Assembly (NCBI GenBank): GCA_003049465.1
Contig: PYSS01000109.1
Coordinates: forward strand, 1-61,657
DNA from: Magnaporthiopsis rhizophila
Lineage: Eukaryota; Ascomycota; Sordariomycetes; Magnaporthales; Magnaporthaceae
Direction: 5' to 3'
DNA: 61,657 nucleotides
Each line of letters starts with the position of its first letter. Position 1 is the first letter of the stretch. Positions 10,768 through 22,823 of the stretch are shown here, in pieces. A model generated the notes under the pieces. That model saw nothing but the letters and a program-made list of their open reading frames with translations. It had not been told where the DNA came from and did not search any database. The position numbers and the translations under genes were made by a program.

Positions 10768-12052
10768 GTCTCGAGGCTCGAGCTCGATTCTGGACGGTGT
10801 GGTGTGGCGGGGCTAGCCAGGAAGGTCGGCAGACTGACGCTGTCCTTCAAAGGCAAGGAGAGGGAATGGCAAACGCATAACAGGAAATTACACCTTGACC
10901 GGACGAGGACCTGGACGATTTTTCTCCCCGGCGTCGTGTAGCCGATCGTTAGGATCAGCCGCCTTGGACTGTCGAGCCTGCCAGTTAATACGCCGCGCAG
11001 CTCACTCTCCAACTGATGCTGTGGGCGCAGTGCAGGGCGGCCATGTAGATACAAGGGGTCACATCTATGGAAAGATCAAGCAGGAGCGAACCCTAGAAAG
11101 AAAACAAACATCAAGGTCGCACTTAAACGGTTGGACTGAGGCAAAAGGCTCCGCACCTGGCAGACGAGTTAGCACATCATGCCTGCAACACAGTCACCGC
11201 CAAGGAACAATCGTCGCCTCGAGTCGGGCCGCCAGATGACTGCTGGGCTGATTTGCCCCCGGCAAGAGACACGGTGATGGGAATTGGGGATGAAAGACTG
11301 AGAGGAGGAGGAAAGCACAGCTCGGGCTCGCTCTGTCTCGAAAAGGTCGTCACTCGGCTCAACCCGTTCAAAAGCCCAGTCAAGCCGAGTGACAAAACAA
11401 AAAAGCCGCGTAATACAGGCCTTATCGTCAAAAACGCCCAGTCACTGCTGAAGTCTCCCCAGATGACCGTCCGCTGGAGGCGTCCGGACCCGCGCGGGTT
11501 TGGTCACCTGCTCTGTTTGACCAGCCCGTGTCGATGTCATGGCCGAGCCACGCACTGTAGGTGGTACGTAGAAATGCCACAGCTAATGCCCGATTTTCTC
11601 TGCCCAAGTCCACTCGGGGACCAGTAAGGCTGAATCCTTTAGAGCACTGGAAACGCAGCCTTGCCGAGCACTGCCGTATCAGTGCCCAACACGGGGGTTT
11701 TTCTGCTGCACGCCGAAGAGGGCGAGCGTCTGCCAGCCGACTACTGCTGAAATTCACAGTGATCCGCAGCCGGGGTGAACCGGCCCTTTTGCTTTGGGGG
11801 CCTGCCTACCTTGGATGTGCCGTAGCACTACCGTCTTGTCCCTTGAGATATGCGTCCGAGGGACTGCTCGCCATTTGCTACTGCACGCACACCCGCCCGT
11901 CTACCTCTCTATCTCTGCGACCGTCCCCTCGCTTTGTAAAAGCGGGAGCTTCCAATCTCGCCAATCGTCTCCTGGGATGTGGCAGCTTCAAAAGCGTTGG
12001 ATGTAAGGCTTCGGGGAGGCTTGGGTTTCCAGTTCTTAACAAAGAAGTAAAA

Positions 12053-12260
12053 ATAAAAAAAACAAAAGCTCACTGTCGCTTCGGGGCGACGGCTACGAAA
12101 CTTCCCAATTGGGAGGTTTACTCCGGGCCAGAAAATCTGGCAGTTAACCCCCAACCGGGGCTCGAACCGGCAGTCCAAACGGCTAACGTAGCGGAGTACA
12201 GGTAGGGTCCCGGTGTCGACTCGACCCATCCTCATAACCGCTACACCAACTTGGCCCTCC
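12053..12260 (-). ncRNA. Candidate Pol III-type structured element (tRNA-like head; SINE or ncRNA)
   Basis: Read on the minus strand, the element has an A-box-like TGGTGTAGCGGTTA (12248-12235), a perfect B-box core GGTTCGAGCC (12168-12159) and a T-rich run (about 12070-12053) that could stop Pol III. Between them are clean inverted repeats: GTAGCGG/CCGCTAC at 12188-12194/12238-12244 with an inner GGGTC/GACCC stem (12205-12209/12223-12227), GCCAG/CTGGC (12127-12141), the palindrome TCCCAATTGGGA (12103-12114), and GTCGC/GCGAC with a six-base loop (12075-12090). A normal tRNA cannot be folded: the A-B distance is about 80 nt and the T stem has mismatches. A tRNA-derived SINE remnant or a small Pol III RNA would explain the pattern. 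This is inference from motifs only. Confidence 0.35.
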
Positions 12261-13180
12261 GCTGTTCGATGTGCACCAATAGGCAGGAGCACGTATATAA
12301 GTCTTGTGCCGTAGAGACGGCAGGAGCGACTGGCGTTTGTGTGTCACGTGCGTGCTGCCTTCCCGGTACAAGGAAGAGCAGGAGCGCCGCGCGCTGCCTG
12401 AAAACGGTCGCGAGTATCGGCAAACTGCTGCGTGGGCTTCCGTTCATGTGGGAGAAGTTGGACGGGTAGGTATACTGAAGCAGCGACAGGCGCCAAAGGG
12501 CAGGCTACACTACTTCAGGGCGAACCAGGCGCTCTTGGTTAATGCCTCGAAATGCTGCCCTCCTTTTCTTTTTTACCAACTGCCGCATGGCTGCAATAGA
12601 GATGCTGCACATCCCGTTCAGGGCATGCCCGTGCCGAACGAGATCCTAAATCAACAGCAACTGAATCCATGCACGCCAACTCCCGGGCCCCGGCCCTATC
12701 GCCAACCTCAAAAACCTGTCCGTCCACAGAATCAACCCTGCCTCTTGGTAGGTACTCAAGCCACCTCTCGCCAGCTCTCAAGCCCAAGCGCAACAGCAGC
12801 AGCCTCCAGGCCCGGCCCTCCTTGAGCCTGCCTCACGGCCCACCCAGTCCGGGCTGTCGCGCTTGTTGAGCCCGCGGCCGGCAACCTTGGGCGCCATAGA
12901 ATTGTGGTCTGCGGTCGACATAGGCGCAGAGGGACCTCCTCTCGAGCTGGGCTGCGCTTGCTGCCGGTCGACATGCTCTGGTACGGCAATTCGAATTCCG
13001 CAGCTCGGTTTGTCGTAGACGGAGGCTAGAGAAGGGGCGCTTGCTCGAGATTATGCTCATGACCTTGACACACCTGGACGGCAAGGATAACCAATCGGGA
13101 CGGTGTCGATGCGTCCACGATAGCCTTGGCGCCACACAGCTTAGAATAGGACAGGGCAGCGGCACTGGATACCCGAATAC

Positions 13181-13212
13181 GCCATGGTGATAACAACAGC
13201 CATGGTGATAAC
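13181..13212. repeat. Direct repeat of GCCATGGTGATAAC
   Basis: Two identical 14-nt copies at 13181-13194 and 13199-13212 separated by ACA(A). Purpose unknown; probably a local duplication in the intergenic region downstream of the dehydrogenase gene. Confidence 0.8.
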
Positions 13213-13392
13213 TACAGGGAGATTCAAAACATAACGATATTATTCTGGCAACAATATATCAGGTATGAACCGAAAACCAATGCTGGAGCCGCCCACAAAA
13301 TCTCTAAGCTATCATGGAGAAAAGAAAAACGCCGCCCTACCAATCTCTAAGATTTACAGATAAAAAATAAGCGCTGCCCTGACCCTTTCTAT

Positions 13393-14848
13393 TCAGTGCT
13401 TCTTCAGGTACCGCAGGTTGACAGGCGTTATGGGCACGCCGCCGCCCAGCACGGCCATTATATTGCGCATGCTGAGTTCCTCGAACCCGGCGTGCGTCTC
13501 GACGGTGCCGCCGGCGTTGTGGCACGTCAGCATGACCCTGCCCGGGAAGTTGAAGCCGCCGCCGCCGCCGCCGCCGTTGTTCGTCGCCCTGGCCATGCGG
13601 AGCAGGCGCCGGTTGACGCGGGGTTCAGACGCGTGCACGTCGAGCGCCGCGGCCGTCACGAGACCCGAGTCGAGCGCGTCCGCGAGCGCTTCCTCGTCAA
13701 CCAGCGAGCCCCGGGCCACGTTGACGATGCGCAGCCCCGGCTTCGGTCGGCCCTTGCCCGACGACGACCCAAACAGCGCCGCGCGGTCCAGGACGGGTCG
13801 GCCGTCGGCCCTGGGCGGGACGCAGAGCACGACGCAGTCGCAGGCGGCCAGGAGGGAGTTGATGTCCTGGTGGTAGGTGACGTCCAGGTCGCGCTCGACC
13901 TGCTCGGGCTTGCGGCGGGCGTCTGTGTAGTGAATCACCATGCCGAAGGCCGGCCCTCCCAGCTTGGCGGCCAGCTGGCGGCCTATGTTGCCGAGCCCCA
14001 CGATGCCGAGGTTGTGGCCGCGGAGGTTGTGCGAGCGCGCCGTCGCCAGGGCGTGACAGAGCATGAAGTTGGAATCCTCGTCGTCGTCGGCGCCCATGGC
14101 CGCGCCCATGCACCACGGCAGGTGCCGGAAGGTCGAGAGGACCATGGCGACGGTAAAATCGGCCACAGCCTCAGCGGCTGCGAGTCCCGAATTACAGTAG
14201 ATGATGCCTGCATTGCTCAAGTTTTGATTTTTTTTTTTTTTCACATCAACATGAGGTGCCCGATGCGGTTCCGATTTCACCGCAGGGACTCGACTCACCT
14301 TTTGCACCAAGTTTCTGCGTGTCTGCCCAGTCAAAGCCAGAACCAGCGCTCGCAAAGACGCGGCAGCTTGACGGAAGGAGGTCGATCAGCTCAGAATCCC
14401 ACTTGCCCATTTCTCCACCAGTGCCCCAGAATGGGCGGAAGATGGCGCTGAAGTCGCCCCAGCGACCCTCGCGTAGCGCCTTGATGAACTCGGGGCGCTG
14501 CCGCTCCGATAGGCTAGGCCGTACGACGTCAAAGGCCCCGGCAAAGGCTTTGTACGATTCCGGGTTGTACCGGATTGGGTCACCGATGTGGAGGACAATC
14601 GCTTTCTTGGCTCCGCCGTTTTGGAGTTTAGTGTGTCCATCGGAGACAGGCCTCCCATTGCATGTCGAGTGGCCGTTGGCGGCAGAATGGCCGCTGGTCG
14701 CCACATGTCCGTTGGTGGGTGAGGCACAGTGAGCCAACGGCGTGGTCGATCTTGGCGGCGTGACCGCTATGGGTGTGCTGGCCGGTGTAGGAGTGCTGGC
14801 CGGCTCCGGAGTGCCCGCCGGCTCGGGCGTATTCGGCATCTCGAACAT
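13393..14848 (-). CDS. D-isomer-specific 2-hydroxyacid dehydrogenase (glyoxylate/hydroxypyruvate reductase-like)
   Basis: Exons 14848-14299 and 14207-13393 (91-nt intron GTGAGT..GCAG) give 454 residues. The C-terminal two thirds carry the NAD(P)-binding GIVGLGNIGRQLAAK motif, the RIVNVARGSLVDEEAL block with the substrate-binding Arg, the catalytic Glu in HASEPRVN and the His in LTCHNAGG. The enzymes reduce 2-oxo acids such as glyoxylate or hydroxypyruvate with NAD(P)H in cytosol or peroxisome; the true substrate is not visible. Two features are odd. The N-terminal 80 residues are low complexity (TPEPA/TPTPAS and NGH-type repeats), and a Gly run (ATNNGGGGGGGFN) sits in the surface of the catalytic domain. 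The usual P-H-x-G-G motif reads C-H-N-A-G-G. An upstream in-frame ATG at 14974 would add 42 residues; I favour 14848 but the choice is open. Confidence 0.85.
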
Positions 14849-17732
14849 GTCGTATGAAGGACTAGGCTCGGAGTCGAAATGCGAGCTGCTATGCTTGAAA
14901 GCTGACCTGACTGACAGCTTGGTGATGTCTTGCACGGCTAGTTTAGGGGAACAGAGGTTGTGAATCCTCTGCATTTATGTCTCCAAGAAAAAGGAGCGCC
15001 TTGACCTTCCAGGCAGCTCTGCTTCCTAGGAACCAGCATGGGAGGAGAGCCGGACCAGCAGTATTTAGCTCTTTTTGGTCCGGGACACGTAGGCAGGGCG
15101 AGTGACCGTGTTGAACGTGTGGCCGTGTGATGTAAGGTGCCGCCCTCTGGGTCACGTCAGGAAGATATCCTAGGTGTGCTGTCGAGGGATTCGAGGTGGA
15201 TATGAGAGCTCTGTCAATATTGACACAAGAGATCCTTATGTTAAGACAAGGCTGTAGAGGTGGTATTCGCCGAGGCAAGGATGAGATGAAGCGATTGATC
15301 GCAAATCTTAAGAATAGAAGGATATGAACTGATATCCCCATGAGCAGATATGAGCGAGTTGCAAATACGGCGGAGAGTTATACCGTGTATGTGATGATGG
15401 GGAAGGCGTGGAGTCGGGGAGGGCGCAAGAGATATGGTAACACACGAGGCGGACCGTGTAAGCGCCGGAACGGGACGCACCATAGATAAAGCCCGGGCGG
15501 TCGTCCCTTGGTGGCTCTGGTGGACCCCTAATGTATCTCCTTCTTGGGTTCGAGCCAGAGACAAGAGGAGCGGAGAAAGCGAACGAACTGGATCTGGCAG
15601 GGAATGGGACTACCACATATATACACACCGCTTAGTGTGAATAGAAGGTGACGTGACGGTCAAAAGAGAGAGGAAACAGCCCGACCCAGGATGCAAGATA
15701 GGCACTGCTGCCCAGCAGGGTGGCCGGGCTTATCAGATCGGTACACTATTCCAAGGATACTCCGTGGCCGAGACCGGCTCACCTATCCCTGCATCCGGGC
15801 TAGCGACCCAGAGACAAGGCATTGCTGGCGCATAAATCAGAGGACGGCGGCGGATCGATCGGCCGGAAGCCATTAACGTTTGAGCTAAGAGCGAAGGCTA
15901 GCGGAGTCGGAGCGGAAAGCAGCAATCAGACATGGTTTTCTCGTCCTCAGGCTTGCCATGTGTTTATCGCGGGCCCCGCCTGCCATCGGCAAGGGGCCCG
16001 CCGGCGAGCAGCGCTGGCGGCTGGTTGTAGCATGACAGAAGCCGGGCGCGTACCAGGAGGGGGAGCATTCGCCATGCTGGGCGGGTGGATAAGGTTGGGC
16101 ATGCCTGGGTGGACGAGCGGAAGAGCTTTTTCCCTCCTCCGGCCCGGTCGGGTGTCTTTCCATGGGCACCTAGCCTGTCTTTTGCGGCCGGTCATTTCAC
16201 TTGTTCTCTTGGCCTTGGGCAAAGGCGGGGAACGGGCGGGCTTCCAGTCTCTGGTTCGTCTCGATGTGGCGTGCGTGATTGCGATGGCGACCCGAGATCA
16301 TTTTTTGTCTTTTCTTCGGGGTCCATTACTGTGTTTCCTGCTCATTTTCACTCCGCCCCATGTGAATGCGAGCTGCCATCGCAGCGTCTCGCGGGAACCA
16401 GAGCCGGCAGCTTGGCATTTCCTTGCAGACACCTGGGGAGGTGACATTCGGTTGGTTTGGGAGGCGGCACAGCTCGACCTCGTTTCGCATGTACATAGGG
16501 ATCTGCCTTTTCTGGGTAGCATGCATGATAATAGATAGGCAAAGGATGATGAAAGAAGCCAGGGGATCGGCCGAGAGAAGTCGAAAAGAGGTCGAGTCCA
16601 GCTCGCCACGCTGCAAGTCACTCCCGTCTCGGCTAAAAACGTGCTTCCATGGGTCTGCCTCGCTGGATGTGGACGTTTTCGGTAGGGTTGCCCGCCCACC
16701 AGTGGGGACCTCCTCCACCTGCCCTAAAGAGAGGGGAAGGTGCTGAAGAGCTCGACTCTCCCGACGGGCGAGCCTAAGCCGGGCTGCCCAGTTGGGGAAT
16801 CCCGAGTTTGTTTGCACGCCAGACTCTCGCGTCACTGCTGAAGACTCGGATCGCTCGTCACTTTCATGCAGGTATTTAATTCCGTGGGGTGGGAACGAGC
16901 CCTTTCCGTCCATCTCTCCTCATCATCTCTCATTTCGGTCTCTCGCTTGCGTCACACACTGCCGGCCGGCACTGCCGCTCTCGTTATCAGAGCGTTATCA
17001 GAGTTGCATCGAGGACGGGACACCAACCCAGCAGTTATGCACGAAAAGCGTTCGGAATCCAAGGCTCGGAGACCGGTCAGGGCGTGCCGAGGCAGGGAGG
17101 CTGCAACCGATACCCGCCCAGGCCCCAATCAACTGGATAAACTCCCTTGCGTTGACAGCTGGGCTTGATCTGGTTCGAAATTTCAGAAAAGGTGACATGC
17201 AGCGAGAGCGGTGAGGCTCGATGGCACCCTCCACGGCTGTTGGGAGCCCCAAACCCTTAATGGCCCACTGCTGTCGGCGCTACGAGGGATCTGCCCCTGA
17301 ACTTTTTTTTTTTTTTTTTGTATCGGTAACCCTTCGTCCGCTGAGCCGAACCCCTTGAAGCCAAGGACGGGGATTGCGATTCCAGCAGGGCCCACAAGCC
17401 GCTGATCGCCAGCGGAAACGCGGGCCAGAGGAGAGCATTGGCATCGGCTGGTCATCCCCGTAATGTGACCAACATGCATGAGCATGAACACTGATGGCCA
17501 CGTTGCGAAGTGGCCTTGTTGGTATCGAGCTATGTATGGCTCAGATATACGGAAATTGGGTCTTGGCAAGGGCATTGGTCCCTTGGTTGTCTTGATTGTG
17601 GTATTCTATCTTTGCAATCTTGAATATCAAATACGCCCGCGCGAATCTGGCAGCGCCGGTCGCCAGCATGTTCCCCAAAAATAACAAGGAAAGGATACAG
17701 GAAAGGTTAGGGGCCCCTTACTACCACCCATA
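14849..17732. other. Intergenic region
   Basis: About 2.9 kb with no recognised gene; open frames are short and motif-free. A 16-nt T run lies near 17304-17319. Part of it is promoter and leader of the dehydrogenase gene. Confidence 0.45.
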
Positions 17733-19802
17733 TCAGCGCTCAACCATGTCAATGTCGTCATCGGTCCCATCCATGTCCCGCTCAAAGGCCATCTGGATGT
17801 CCATGACCTGCTGCAGCTGCGCCTGGTCCAGCTTGCGCTTCTTGTGCGCGGCCAGGGACCTGGCCGTGCGGACGACGTTCTTGATCTGCCGTCCGTTGAG
17901 CTCGCCCTCGGCCAGGCGCCGGTAGCCCTCGTCGTCAATGTCGACCTCGTCGCCTCCGGCGGCCAAAAAGTTGCGCCAGATGCGCTCGCGGCTCGAGGCG
18001 GGGAGCCCGCTGTAGCGCAGCGGCACGTGGATGCGCGACTTGAAGGCGTCGTCGAACGTCTTGATGCGGTTCGTCGTCATGAACAGGATGCCGCCGTAGT
18101 ACTCGAGCGTGCGCAGGAAGATGCTGACGAGCGAGTTGCGGTTCACGTCGTGCAGCGACCGGCGCTCGAGATAGATGTCGGCCTCGTCGATCAGCAGCAC
18201 CGCCTTCCAGGTGCTCGCCAGGTCCAGCGTGCGCGCCAGCTTCTCGTCCAGCGTCGACGCGCTGGTGCCCAGGTCGCCCGACGACACGATGTACAGCGGC
18301 CGCTCGGCGAACTCGGCCACGCACTCGGCCGTGAGCGTCTTGCCCACGCCGGGAGGACCGTGGAGCACCAGGATCAGGCCGCGGCCTTTGCCCTTGACGA
18401 TGTCGTCAAACGCCGCCGTCTTGGGGTCCGTCGTGCGCTGCGTGTGCTCCGACACGAGCGCCTGCACCAGCTCCTTCTGGCTGTCCGGCAGCACGAGCTG
18501 CTCGAAGCACTTGCGGTTCCAGTCGATGGGCGAGACGCAGCTGATGAAGAAGTCGAGGAACTTCTTCTCCGAGAAGGCGAAGCCGCGCACCGTGGCCGAG
18601 GCGAGCACGCACTGGTCGTCGGTGAGCTTGGTGAACTTTTTGAGCTCCTGGGGCACCAGCTCGGCGTCGGTGGCGCTCGGGTTCTGCTTGCGCTTCTTCC
18701 TGTCCTGGGGGAAGCGAGGCTGCTGGAACGGGCTGACGGTGAAGGACGAATTGCCGTTGATGCGATGGTGGGTGGCGCAGTCGATCATGGTGCGGCTGTC
18801 GATGTTGAACCGGCCCCCCTCATGGTCAAGGGCGACGCCGCGGTAGTGCACAAAGTGCTGACCGGCGTGGGCCTCCCACTTGCGCCCCCGCTCCAGGAGC
18901 TCCTGGGTCGCCTGCTCCGGGCTGGGGTGGAACTGCATGGGGAACGAGGAGAGGGCATCGATGGGCACGGCGCCGTCCATCTTCCACACGACGAGCGGCG
19001 TGTGGCGGATACCGAAGTCATCTCCGTCAAAGTCGACGTACTGGCACTGGAGACTGAAAAACTCTCCGCAGGAATTGGCCTGGTAGGCATAGTTGTTCAG
19101 CTTGTAGGCGCGGGCCTGGCCGAGCATGGTCGAGTAGACTAGCCTACCAGGCCGGAAGATGGTCCAAAGCAGCTCGTAGTTGACGAGGCCTTCCTTGCCG
19201 AGGTTTTCGGCCTCCTTGATCGTATCGGCGAAGTGCTCGTTGATGAAGTCCATCAGGACCGCCATGTGGATGGCGCCCTCGGACTGGGGCTCCTTTTCCT
19301 TGAGCTCGTCGGCGTGTGCCTGGAGCTCGTCGCGGTAGTGGTACAGGCATCGGGGCGGGAACTCGAGGGTGATCTTGTCGGTGAAGAAGGAGATGCCCGG
19401 GAAGTTGCCGATGACGTCCCTGAGCGCCTGTCTCAGGACTGGGGAGTTGACCGAAAGGTGCTTGCTCGAAACGAACTGGTTGCGCGAGTCGTAAACGTTG
19501 GTCTGGCAGAGGGCGAACTTCTCGTACCAGTTCGTCTTTTGCTCCGGAATCTCCTCGTCGTCCTGGGGCTCGCAGAAGTATCCCACTCCCTTTTTGGTCC
19601 AGCGCTTTTCGAGCAGCTTGAGCTCGGCCCTCATAGGCGCCTTCTCCAGCTCGTCGCGCCTGCGCTGCTCCTCTTCGCTGACGGTGTCCTCGTCCTGGGT
19701 CTCACCGTCTTGGGACTCGATCTCGTCCTCGTCCCCAGTGTAGTCCGAGTCGGGCTCATCCTGCGGCTTCGATCGCCGGGCAGCCTGCGTCGTGCGTGCC
19801 AT
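17733..19802 (-). CDS. AAA ATPase with fungal DUF7025-type N-terminal region
   Basis: A single open exon encodes 689 residues from MARTTQAARRSK (an ATG 30 nt upstream would add 10). Residues 1-60 are acidic and Ser/Glu-rich, likely disordered. The middle, about 90-400, matches the N-terminal domain commonly found in Pezizomycotina AAA proteins (LVYSTMLGQARAYKLNNYAY, then HFVHYRGVALDHEGGRFNI, shortened here to HFVHYRGVAL). The AAA core, about 470-650, has Walker A GPPGVGKTLTAE, Walker B VLLIDEADIYLE, a sensor-1-like FMTTNRI and an Arg-finger region (FKSRIHVPLRYSGL). The family hydrolyses ATP to remodel protein complexes; the target of this fungal branch is unknown. No introns, unlike most neighbours. 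The first ATG lies in a mildly repetitive leader. Divergently transcribed from the KEN-box gene 3 kb away. Confidence 0.9.
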   Translation of the reverse strand: MARTTQAARRSKPQDEPDSDYTGDEDEIESQDGETQDEDTVSEEEQRRRDELEKAPMRAELKLLEKRWTKKGVGYFCEPQDDEEIPEQKTNWYEKFALCQTNVYDSRNQFVSSKHLSVNSPVLRQALRDVIGNFPGISFFTDKITLEFPPRCLYHYRDELQAHADELKEKEPQSEGAIHMAVLMDFINEHFADTIKEAENLGKEGLVNYELLWTIFRPGRLVYSTMLGQARAYKLNNYAYQANSCGEFFSLQCQYVDFDGDDFGIRHTPLVVWKMDGAVPIDALSSFPMQFHPSPEQATQELLERGRKWEAHAGQHFVHYRGVALDHEGGRFNIDSRTMIDCATHHRINGNSSFTVSPFQQPRFPQDRKKRKQNPSATDAELVPQELKKFTKLTDDQCVLASATVRGFAFSEKKFLDFFISCVSPIDWNRKCFEQLVLPDSQKELVQALVSEHTQRTTDPKTAAFDDIVKGKGRGLILVLHGPPGVGKTLTAECVAEFAERPLYIVSSGDLGTSASTLDEKLARTLDLASTWKAVLLIDEADIYLERRSLHDVNRNSLVSIFLRTLEYYGGILFMTTNRIKTFDDAFKSRIHVPLRYSGLPASSRERIWRNFLAAGGDEVDIDDEGYRRLAEGELNGRQIKNVVRTARSLAAHKKRKLDQAQLQQVMDIQMAFERDMDGTDDDIDMVER

Positions 19803-22800
19803 GTTGACTGGGAGTGGGAGTGGAAAGAACAAGTGGGAGGAGGAGTGAAAGTGGTCAAGCTCCTCTCGAAGGGTCTGAGAGAAGAGTGTGATATGGAGAC
19901 AGAGGAGCAGACAGACTGACGGCCATCAACGATCGAGCGCCTTATACTTATAGCCGGAGTTGTAGAACTTGATGACCCTGCAGTGCCGAGTTGACACTAT
20001 AGTCAGGCAGGCAGCCAGCTCTACCCTTGACACCGACTGTTTCTTCATATTCATCATGGTCAATGTTTGAATCCTTCAGGCTTCCTTGAGTCACCGCCTG
20101 CATGCAAACAGGCTCGGCTCAGACCCGGCATCCAATGGGAGACTTGGACGACGCTTTGCAAACAATTATCTCGCTGCTGTGCTACCGCACAAGGCGTGCG
20201 GGGCATGCACTTCCGCCTGGAGCCTTGCCGGGGATCAGCAAACGTTTGCTGGTTAAAAGACCGGAACGAAGGCTTTCGGCATAGGTAGCGGCCGGGAGCA
20301 CGGGCCAAGAATAAGGCCCAAGGAGCTAGTAGTCCGGATTGGGCCGGCACTTGCCGGAAAAAGGATTCGGGATAGGCAGCAGCGTCGAAACACGGGATGA
20401 GGGCCATGCCAACAGCGGCGACGGACGGTATCCGAGAAATGTGCCTGGAGGATGACTCAATCGGTCTGGAGATTCTGGGGGCGCGAATGGTCTTCCAACA
20501 GAGCCTGCCTGGGAATGGACCAGCAGCCTTGCCAGGTAGGACCAACAGCAGCGCTTTGACAGCTTCGGGCACACAATTGGGTGGTCAGTCCGCAGATGGG
20601 CCAGATAGAGGAAGTCAACGGGAAGCGCTAGTGGCCACAGTTGAGTAGTGTAACCAGTCACGGAGCCGAGATGTCCACGAAAGGAGGCACAAGGACCATC
20701 GAGCCGTCTCGACGACAGCCAGCCGCCTCCTTCGTCATCGAGTTTCCTTGAATTCGATAAGATAGGTGGAACTTTGGGTCTGCATAAACCCAGCCGGGCA
20801 GAGGAGGGTGGGCATGTGGGCATCCGAAAGATGAGACAGCCCCAGAGCCAACCAAAAGCCAACCCCAAAGGCTCCTGTGGCGCATAAAGCGACAGGCCAG
20901 GACGGTCGCATACGGCACGACCTGTCGCGACCTTTTTGGGTCCGCGTGTCCGATCACGCGAATGGTGAAGCCCACACCGCTTAGTTAATCAAACCACTGG
21001 CCTGTCCTCCTCGAGCTGAGACAGGGAGCTCGTCGTCAACCCAAAGAGCCTCGCCCACGGATCGACATGGTGGTCATTCCGGGCCTTTGTGCCCCCAAGC
21101 AGTGTCTGTGGTGCCCCTTCATGCCTCGCGGGGGCGGACGGATGGGAGAATCTCTGAGCGAATGGAATCCGGGTCGAGCAGCAGGCTGGGGTTGAGACAG
21201 CGTCGATTCCAGGTTGGGAAGAGACTTTTGACGTCCAAGCACGAGAGCCCGAGATAGCCTGGTAGCACAGTCGCATGTCAGGAGATCCCCAGCCTTCAGC
21301 TTATCTGGTGCCGTCACACATGCAGAAGCACGAGCCTCTCCTCATTTCAGTTCTTTTTTCTCCCTCTTTTTCTACTCGTTCTCCCCTCCCCTTAAACCCT
21401 CGTCCTTTGCGCGACTAGACACGGCACGCGTGGTGGGGCAGGTGCTTGTGGGCCACTTTCGGGGCAGAACACGCAGGGGCGATCCTGGCGAGAGGACGCG
21501 ATGATTGGCGAGGCCGGGTTCAATGGATGCCAGTAAAACCCCACCGCCCAGCTTTCTGTGGTTGCGCGCAACGCACAAGCCTCCCTTCTTGCATTCGCGC
21601 CAGCTGCCATGGGATGCCACATACCACCTCGACCTGCAGGTCCTCAGACGCCGGTCCTGTCCCCGTGCATTTTGCTGGCCGCGCACTGTTCGCTGGCTAC
21701 GGCCGATACAGATAGCCAGTGGCAGAGACCGTACCTATCGGCGCTTGGAAGATATCATCGGCGTGCCCGGTCCAGCAAATTGGGCAGGCGGATTCCAAGG
21801 GTGCATGCATGAACTTTGAACCGTACTAGATACTTGGCCACCAGCGACGAGTACAGTGGTCGAGCACAGCTGCTGCCATCTTATTCCCTGTTTTTTACCC
21901 TAGTAGGCACAGACAGTGCGGGCACTCCGTCTCCCCTCAATCCCCACCCTGCTTGGGGGAGGTGGAGGCCCCGTCCCGTTGGAGCGACGCCAGATCGTGC
22001 CCACGCGCGCGTCGAGTTTTACCACGACTCGGCACACGTTGAGCGGGCACGCTGCGCAGCCTGTTAATTAGACCTGCGGGACCGTCGAGAGTCTGAGCCC
22101 TCGGGCGCAATCATCTTGCCTCCTCCTCCCTCCGTCGCAAGTCGCACAACCCAACCCTCCACATATTACGTATTTCCAGAAGGCAATTCTTTCGCCAGAC
22201 AAGACACGCATCTTCTCACCCATCAAATCCAAAGATTCCGATCCGCAATTAGCTTGCTGTGCTGGCAATCAAGGAAGCGCTCCAATCTCAACCGCTGGTC
22301 GCCTGTTTGACGTTCGATCAAGTGCGTCGCATTTCGTCGCGCCCGCAGCTCAGGTGGTATCGGCATTACTGTCCCACCCAATCCGCGCGCTCGCTCGTTG
22401 GGCCTCTTCCAAGGCGGCCACACCTTCGCCACGCCGACCCGTTCCAGAGACCCAGCTCCCCATCAGCTGCGCTCGCAATAAGAATACTACCTCCTCCCAC
22501 GCATTTCCGGCCGCACTTTGTCTCCTCTTTTTTCCCTACTTTCCCCTCTGCCCCTCAGCCAGAACTATATGGATCCTTCTTCCATCGCGATCAGCTAGGA
22601 CACATACAAGCATAGATCGCATTCATTCGAGCCCAACGATAGTCTGTCTGATTGACCCTATCGCTGTCGCCACCGGTTGCCCCAGCCGTTGAATAGACAG
22701 CCAGTCTTGGCGCCTAACTTAGGGAGTTGTGGGTGATTGACTGGGTCGACTTGGATATCCAGCGATAGCCTCTAAACTTCAATCGTCTCCATCACGGCCC

Positions 22801-22823
22801 GGCGCCAACGACCTCGATCCACA
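19803..22823. other. Intergenic region between divergent AAA ATPase and KEN-box genes
   Basis: About 3 kb without a convincing gene. The last 700 bp (from about 22100) are C/T- and AT-rich and probably contain the promoter and 5' UTR of the next gene. Short open frames elsewhere show no protein motif. Confidence 0.45.

Larger units (their letters stand above)
10768..13392. other. Intergenic region with a structured element
   Basis: Apart from possible upstream exons of the hypothetical gene (about 10815-11050) and the hairpin-rich element at 12053-12260, I see no coding signal. Open frames here are short and lack recognisable motifs. Confidence 0.4.

Noticed and set aside
12150..12260. A true tRNA gene
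   Set aside because: The A and B boxes are too far apart and the acceptor and T stems do not pair properly.
13396..14451. 351-residue plus-strand open frame
   Set aside because: Antisense to the 2-hydroxyacid dehydrogenase, which has conserved motifs and correct splicing on the minus strand.
15546..15556. B-box-like GGGTTCGAGCC
   Set aside because: No A box, cloverleaf or T-run around it.
15822..16538. 238-residue plus-strand open frame
   Set aside because: No recognisable motif, mixed composition, no introns or conserved pattern; overlaps similar frames on the other strand.
17844..19142. 432-residue plus-strand open frame
   Set aside because: Antisense shadow of the AAA ATPase, which has Walker motifs and correct codon use on the minus strand.
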